DNA from: Nitrospinota bacterium
GTDB lineage: Bacteria > Nitrospinota > Nitrospinia > JACRGO01
Direction: 5' to 3'
NCBI GenBank assembly: GCA_016212295.1
Contig: JACRGO010000065.1
Span: forward strand, 1 to 7,473
Length of the DNA: 7,473 bases
The position numbers and the translations under genes were made by a program. The notes below the pieces were generated by a model. That model searched no databases and was not told the origin of the DNA. It saw only the letters and a program-made list of their open reading frames with translations. Below, one piece after another: positions 5,358 through 7,473 of this stretch. Each line of letters starts with the position of its first letter. Position 1 is the first letter of the stretch.

Positions 5358-6095
5358 ATGCGAAAGATAGTCTTCACTAACCAAAAAGGCGGGACCGGAA
5401 AGACCACCACTGCAGTCACTGTCGGGGCGGCGCTGGCCCTCAAAGGCAAAAAGACGCTGCTGGTCGATATGGACCCACAGGGCAATATCGGACATTGGTT
5501 CGGGGTCTCCCCTCAAAAAACCCTGTACCATGTGCTTGTCGAAGAGGCTGAACCGCTCCAGTGCATCCAGGAAATCCGGGAAAACCTTCATCTTATTTCC
5601 GGGAACAAGACCCTGGCCCAGGCGGAGATCATCCTTTCCAGCCGAAGCGGCAGGGAGAATGTCCTCAGCCGCGCCATGGAAAACGTTAACGGTTATGATT
5701 ATGTTTTATTGGATTGCGCCCCTTCCCTGAGCCTTTTGAACCTCAATTCCCTCACCTATTCCAATGAGGCAGTAATACCTGTCTCAATGGATTATTTCTC
5801 CCTGATCGGGGTGAGGGAGGCCATGGACAACATGAAGATGGTCCGTGAGCGCCTCGGCCATCCGATAAAACTTTCGCTCATTGTCCCGACTTTTTTCGAC
5901 AAGAGAAACCGCAAGAGCTTTGAAACCGTGGAGACACTTGAAAAAAATTTCCCGGGCGCGGTCAGCGGTCCCATAAGAATAAGCGTGAAGATGTCAGAGG
6001 CTGTGAGCTATAGGGAAGATATTTTTGCCTTCGCCCCGAAGTCAGGCATCGCCGGAGATTATAAATTGCTCGTGGAGAGGATAGACAATGCCTAA
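5358..6095 (+). CDS. ParA/MinD-type P-loop ATPase
   Basis: This is a 245-residue protein. The deviant Walker A KGGTGKTT lies at residues 10-17, with the signature lysine K10 and K15. The A-prime motif LLVDMDPQGN is at 34-43, and Walker B YVLLDCAPS at 115-123. Length and motifs fit the Soj/ParA group that forms ATP-dependent dimers on the nucleoid or a polar landmark. No ParB gene follows. Instead the CheA gene starts inside the stop region (ATGCCTAA, 8-nt overlap), indicating translational coupling. Orphan ParA-like proteins in chemotaxis operons (ParC of Vibrio, PpfA of Rhodobacter) position chemosensory arrays, so that role is inferred here. The ATG is preceded only by a weak GTGAG. Chromosome or plasmid partitioning is less likely in this context. 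Confidence 0.92.
   Translation: MRKIVFTNQKGGTGKTTTAVTVGAALALKGKKTLLVDMDPQGNIGHWFGVSPQKTLYHVLVEEAEPLQCIQEIRENLHLISGNKTLAQAEIILSSRSGRENVLSRAMENVNGYDYVLLDCAPSLSLLNLNSLTYSNEAVIPVSMDYFSLIGVREAMDNMKMVRERLGHPIKLSLIVPTFFDKRNRKSFETVETLEKNFPGAVSGPIRISVKMSEAVSYREDIFAFAPKSGIAGDYKLLVERIDNA
6074..6080 (+). promoter_or_regulatory. Ribosome-binding site of the CheA gene inside parA
   Basis: GGAGAGG lies 7 nt before ATG 6088, within the last codons of the ParA gene. It supports 6088 as the CheA start and close co-expression of the two proteins. Confidence 0.7.
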
Positions 6096-7473
6096 AAAAA
6101 AGAGACAAAAGCCTTCCATCGGCTCGGACCCGTTCAGCGGGCATGAAGAAATAATGCAAAGCTTTTTTTCTCCCGGACCGGAACCGGAAATTGAATCAAT
6201 TGACAATCGACAATTTTCAATCGACAATGATATGTTCCCGGCCTTCCAGTCGGAATTGGAAGAGGGGCTGGAGCGGTTGGACCCTCTTTTGGTTGACCTT
6301 GAAAAAAAACCCGATGACGCGGACCTGGTCAACGAGGCCTTCCGGATTGTCCACACCATCAAAGGCTCCTCCGGCTTCATGCAATTCAACAAGTTAAAGC
6401 ATCTCTGCCACGCCACCGAGGGCCTGCTGTCGCAGGTCAGAAGCAAGAAACTCCAGCTATCCGTGGCGCTTATGGACATAATCCTCCAGGCGGTTGACAA
6501 GATGAAGGAGGCCGGACTCAAAATCAAGGAAAACCGCAATGAAGAGGAATTCGACGCTGGGTCTATTGTCTTCCTTCTGGAAAGCCTTTCCGGGACGCCT
6601 GAAACCAGGGACCAGGAACCAGGAACCAGGGGCCAGACGCCAGGGGCCAGTTCCCAGTCACCAATTGACAATCGACAATCGACAATTGAAAAGGACGCTC
6701 CTGCCCCCTGCCCCCTGCCCCCTCCTCCCCCTGCAACTGGCAACTGGCAACCGGTAACTGATTCCGGCATCGATAAAAGCATTATAGATGATTTTATCAT
6801 AGAGGCCCAGGAAGGATTGGACCAACTGGATGCAGACTTGATTGCCCTGGAGGAAAATCCGGAGGACAAGGAGCTTCTTAACAAGGTGTTCAGGATCATG
6901 CACACCTTGAAGGGCGCCGCGGGTTTTATCGGACTGACGGGCATTCAAGCCACGGCGCATAAGTCCGAGGACGTCCTGAACAAGATCCGGTTCGGGGAAT
7001 TGAAATCCAGTCCCATCGTCGTGGATGTGCTTCTGGAAGCGCTGGATGTGGTGAAAAACCTCATCAAGGACCTGGCCGGCTCCGGCGTGGAAAATACGGA
7101 CAACTCCCACGTGGTGAAGCGATTGCAAATGGTTTTGGACGATCCTTCTCAATTGACGATTGACAATCAGAAATCGTCAATCGTCAATCGTCAAGTGAAA
7201 AGAGAGCTCCTGCCCCCTGCCCCCCAATCGTCAATCGACAATCGACAATTGACAATTGGTTCCAAACAAACCGCCAGCGCCATCAGGGTGGACGTGGACA
7301 AGCTCGACAATCTGATGAATCTCGCCGGGGAACTGGTCCTTGCCAGGAACAGGCAGATTCAATTGAACAGGGACATAGCGCCTGAGTTGAGCGGCAAGGA
7401 AAAGCTCATGGAAGAGGCGGGCGCGGCCGCGAACCAACTGGATTTCCTTGCCACCGAGCTCCAGTTCGCGGTC
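6088..7473 (+). CDS. cheA: CheA-type histidine kinase with two Hpt domains (3' end outside window)
   Basis: The frame is open for 462 codons to the window end with no stop, so the gene is truncated on the right. The first Hpt (P1) domain covers residues about 47-160, with phosphoacceptor His89 in FRIVHTIKGSSGF. The second covers about 229-350, with His272 in FRIMHTLKGAAGF. The CheA dimerisation domain (P3) begins near 396 (IRVDVDKLDNLMNLAGELVLARN) and is cut; ATPase and CheW-like domains should follow outside. In the family, CheA autophosphorylates Hpt histidines and passes phosphate to CheY/CheB. Two Hpt domains are typical of alternative systems such as those controlling type IV pili. The linkers at about 36-47, 173-223 and 356-390 are low-complexity and are encoded by heptamer repeats. 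The gene overlaps parA by 8 nt. Confidence 0.92.
   Translation, partial: MPKKKRQKPSIGSDPFSGHEEIMQSFFSPGPEPEIESIDNRQFSIDNDMFPAFQSELEEGLERLDPLLVDLEKKPDDADLVNEAFRIVHTIKGSSGFMQFNKLKHLCHATEGLLSQVRSKKLQLSVALMDIILQAVDKMKEAGLKIKENRNEEEFDAGSIVFLLESLSGTPETRDQEPGTRGQTPGASSQSPIDNRQSTIEKDAPAPCPLPPPPPATGNWQPVTDSGIDKSIIDDFIIEAQEGLDQLDADLIALEENPEDKELLNKVFRIMHTLKGAAGFIGLTGIQATAHKSEDVLNKIRFGELKSSPIVVDVLLEALDVVKNLIKDLAGSGVENTDNSHVVKRLQMVLDDPSQLTIDNQKSSIVNRQVKRELLPPAPQSSIDNRQLTIGSKQTASAIRVDVDKLDNLMNLAGELVLARNRQIQLNRDIAPELSGKEKLMEEAGAAANQLDFLATELQFAV
6193..6227. repeat. Five-unit heptamer array in the CheA N-terminal linker
   Basis: Heptamers GAATCAA (6193), TTGACAA (6200), TCGACAA (6207), TTTTCAA (6214) and TCGACAA (6221) all end in CAA. 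They encode ESIDNRQFSIDND-like residues before the first Hpt domain. The length, 35 nt, is five units. Confidence 0.75.
6604..6757. repeat. 22-unit phase-locked mosaic heptamer array between the Hpt domains
   Basis: One 7-nt register runs through 154 nt and several word families. NCCAGNN units (ACCAGGG, ACCAGGA and so on) fill 6604-6659. Then come ACCAATT (6660) and GACAATC/T units (6667-6687), followed by a short transition. TGCCCCC occurs three times (6702-6722), followed by a C/T-rich transition, then CTGGCAA units (6737-6750) and CCGGTAA (6751). It encodes the low-complexity linker between Hpt1 and Hpt2 without a stop codon. Confidence 0.85.
7153..7257. repeat. 15-unit phase-locked mosaic heptamer array before the CheA dimerisation domain
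   Basis: Fifteen heptamers run in one register: TTGACGA and TTGACAA (7153-7166), a TCAGAAA spacer, TCGTCAA three times (7174-7194), GTGAAAA and GAGAGCT, CCTGCCC twice (7209-7222), then CCCAATC, GTCAATC, GACAATC and GACAATT twice to 7257. The first units are inverted relative to the TCGTCAA units: TTGACGATTGAC (7153-7164) pairs with GTCAATCGTCAA (7176-7187). The length, 105 nt, equals 35 codons, and no stop codon is present. Confidence 0.85.

Noticed and set aside
5061-5591. Open frame on the minus strand over the repeats before parA
   Set aside because: It is built largely of LCLLPLCLCAFCL-like residues from the repeated TTTGTGCC words and overlaps the conserved N-terminus of ParA.
6042-6944. 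Long open frame (300 codons) on the minus strand antisense to parA and cheA
   Set aside because: The plus strand codes clear ParA and CheA motifs here. The antisense frame is open partly because the heptamer words contain no stop codon in either direction, and its product shows no recognisable domain.
6604-7257. CRISPR array
   Set aside because: Units are 7 nt long and contiguous, with no unique spacers of even size, and lie inside an open reading frame with CheA domains on both sides.

Overview
The window is one bacterial locus on the plus strand (about 1947 to the window end), with one divergent gene on the minus strand (124-1278). Protein families (HEAT repeats, cyclase-like and cNMP-binding domains, ParA, CheA with duplicated Hpt domains, a 23S-intervening-sequence-type four-helix protein) and the density of short dispersed repeats suggest a Gram-negative environmental lineage such as Desulfobacterota, Nitrospirota or a related uncultured group. 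This placement is inference: no rRNA or universal marker gene is present.

Layout. Positions 1-123 hold a long composite hairpin. 124-1278 (minus) encodes a membrane protein with a C-terminal pentapeptide-repeat tail and an extended -10 promoter at its 5' side. 1279-1982 has no convincing gene. It holds an imperfect palindrome, C-run/G-run hairpins, a short heptamer array and four consecutive hairpins that could be a structured RNA or a dispersed element. 1983-4109 encodes a HEAT-repeat protein ending in a degenerate class III cyclase-like domain. 4116-4538 is a small cassette: a four-helix-bundle gene between inverted arrays of 7-nt repeats. 4568-5110 encodes a stand-alone cyclic-nucleotide-binding protein. 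5111-5357 is repeat-rich and contains a perfect 29-bp inverted repeat. 5358-6095 encodes a ParA-type ATPase. From 6088, overlapping parA by 8 nt, runs a CheA-type histidine kinase with two Hpt domains, cut by the window end inside its dimerisation domain.

Functionally the row looks like a signalling module: cNMP sensing, a scaffold with a probably inactive cyclase domain, a ParA ATPase that may position a chemosensory array, and the CheA core. The link between HEAT/cyclase, cNMP and CheA proteins is inferred from order and strand only.

The most unusual feature is at DNA level. Several short-repeat families with a 7-nt period occupy the gaps of this row, and some lie in frame inside CheA inter-domain linkers. 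In the CheA gene, different heptamer families follow each other in one unbroken 7-nt register (6604-6757 and 7153-7257), and one shared module is read in two different reading frames of the same protein. The inverted repeats flanking the four-helix gene are also heptamer arrays, and one supplies that gene's stop codon.
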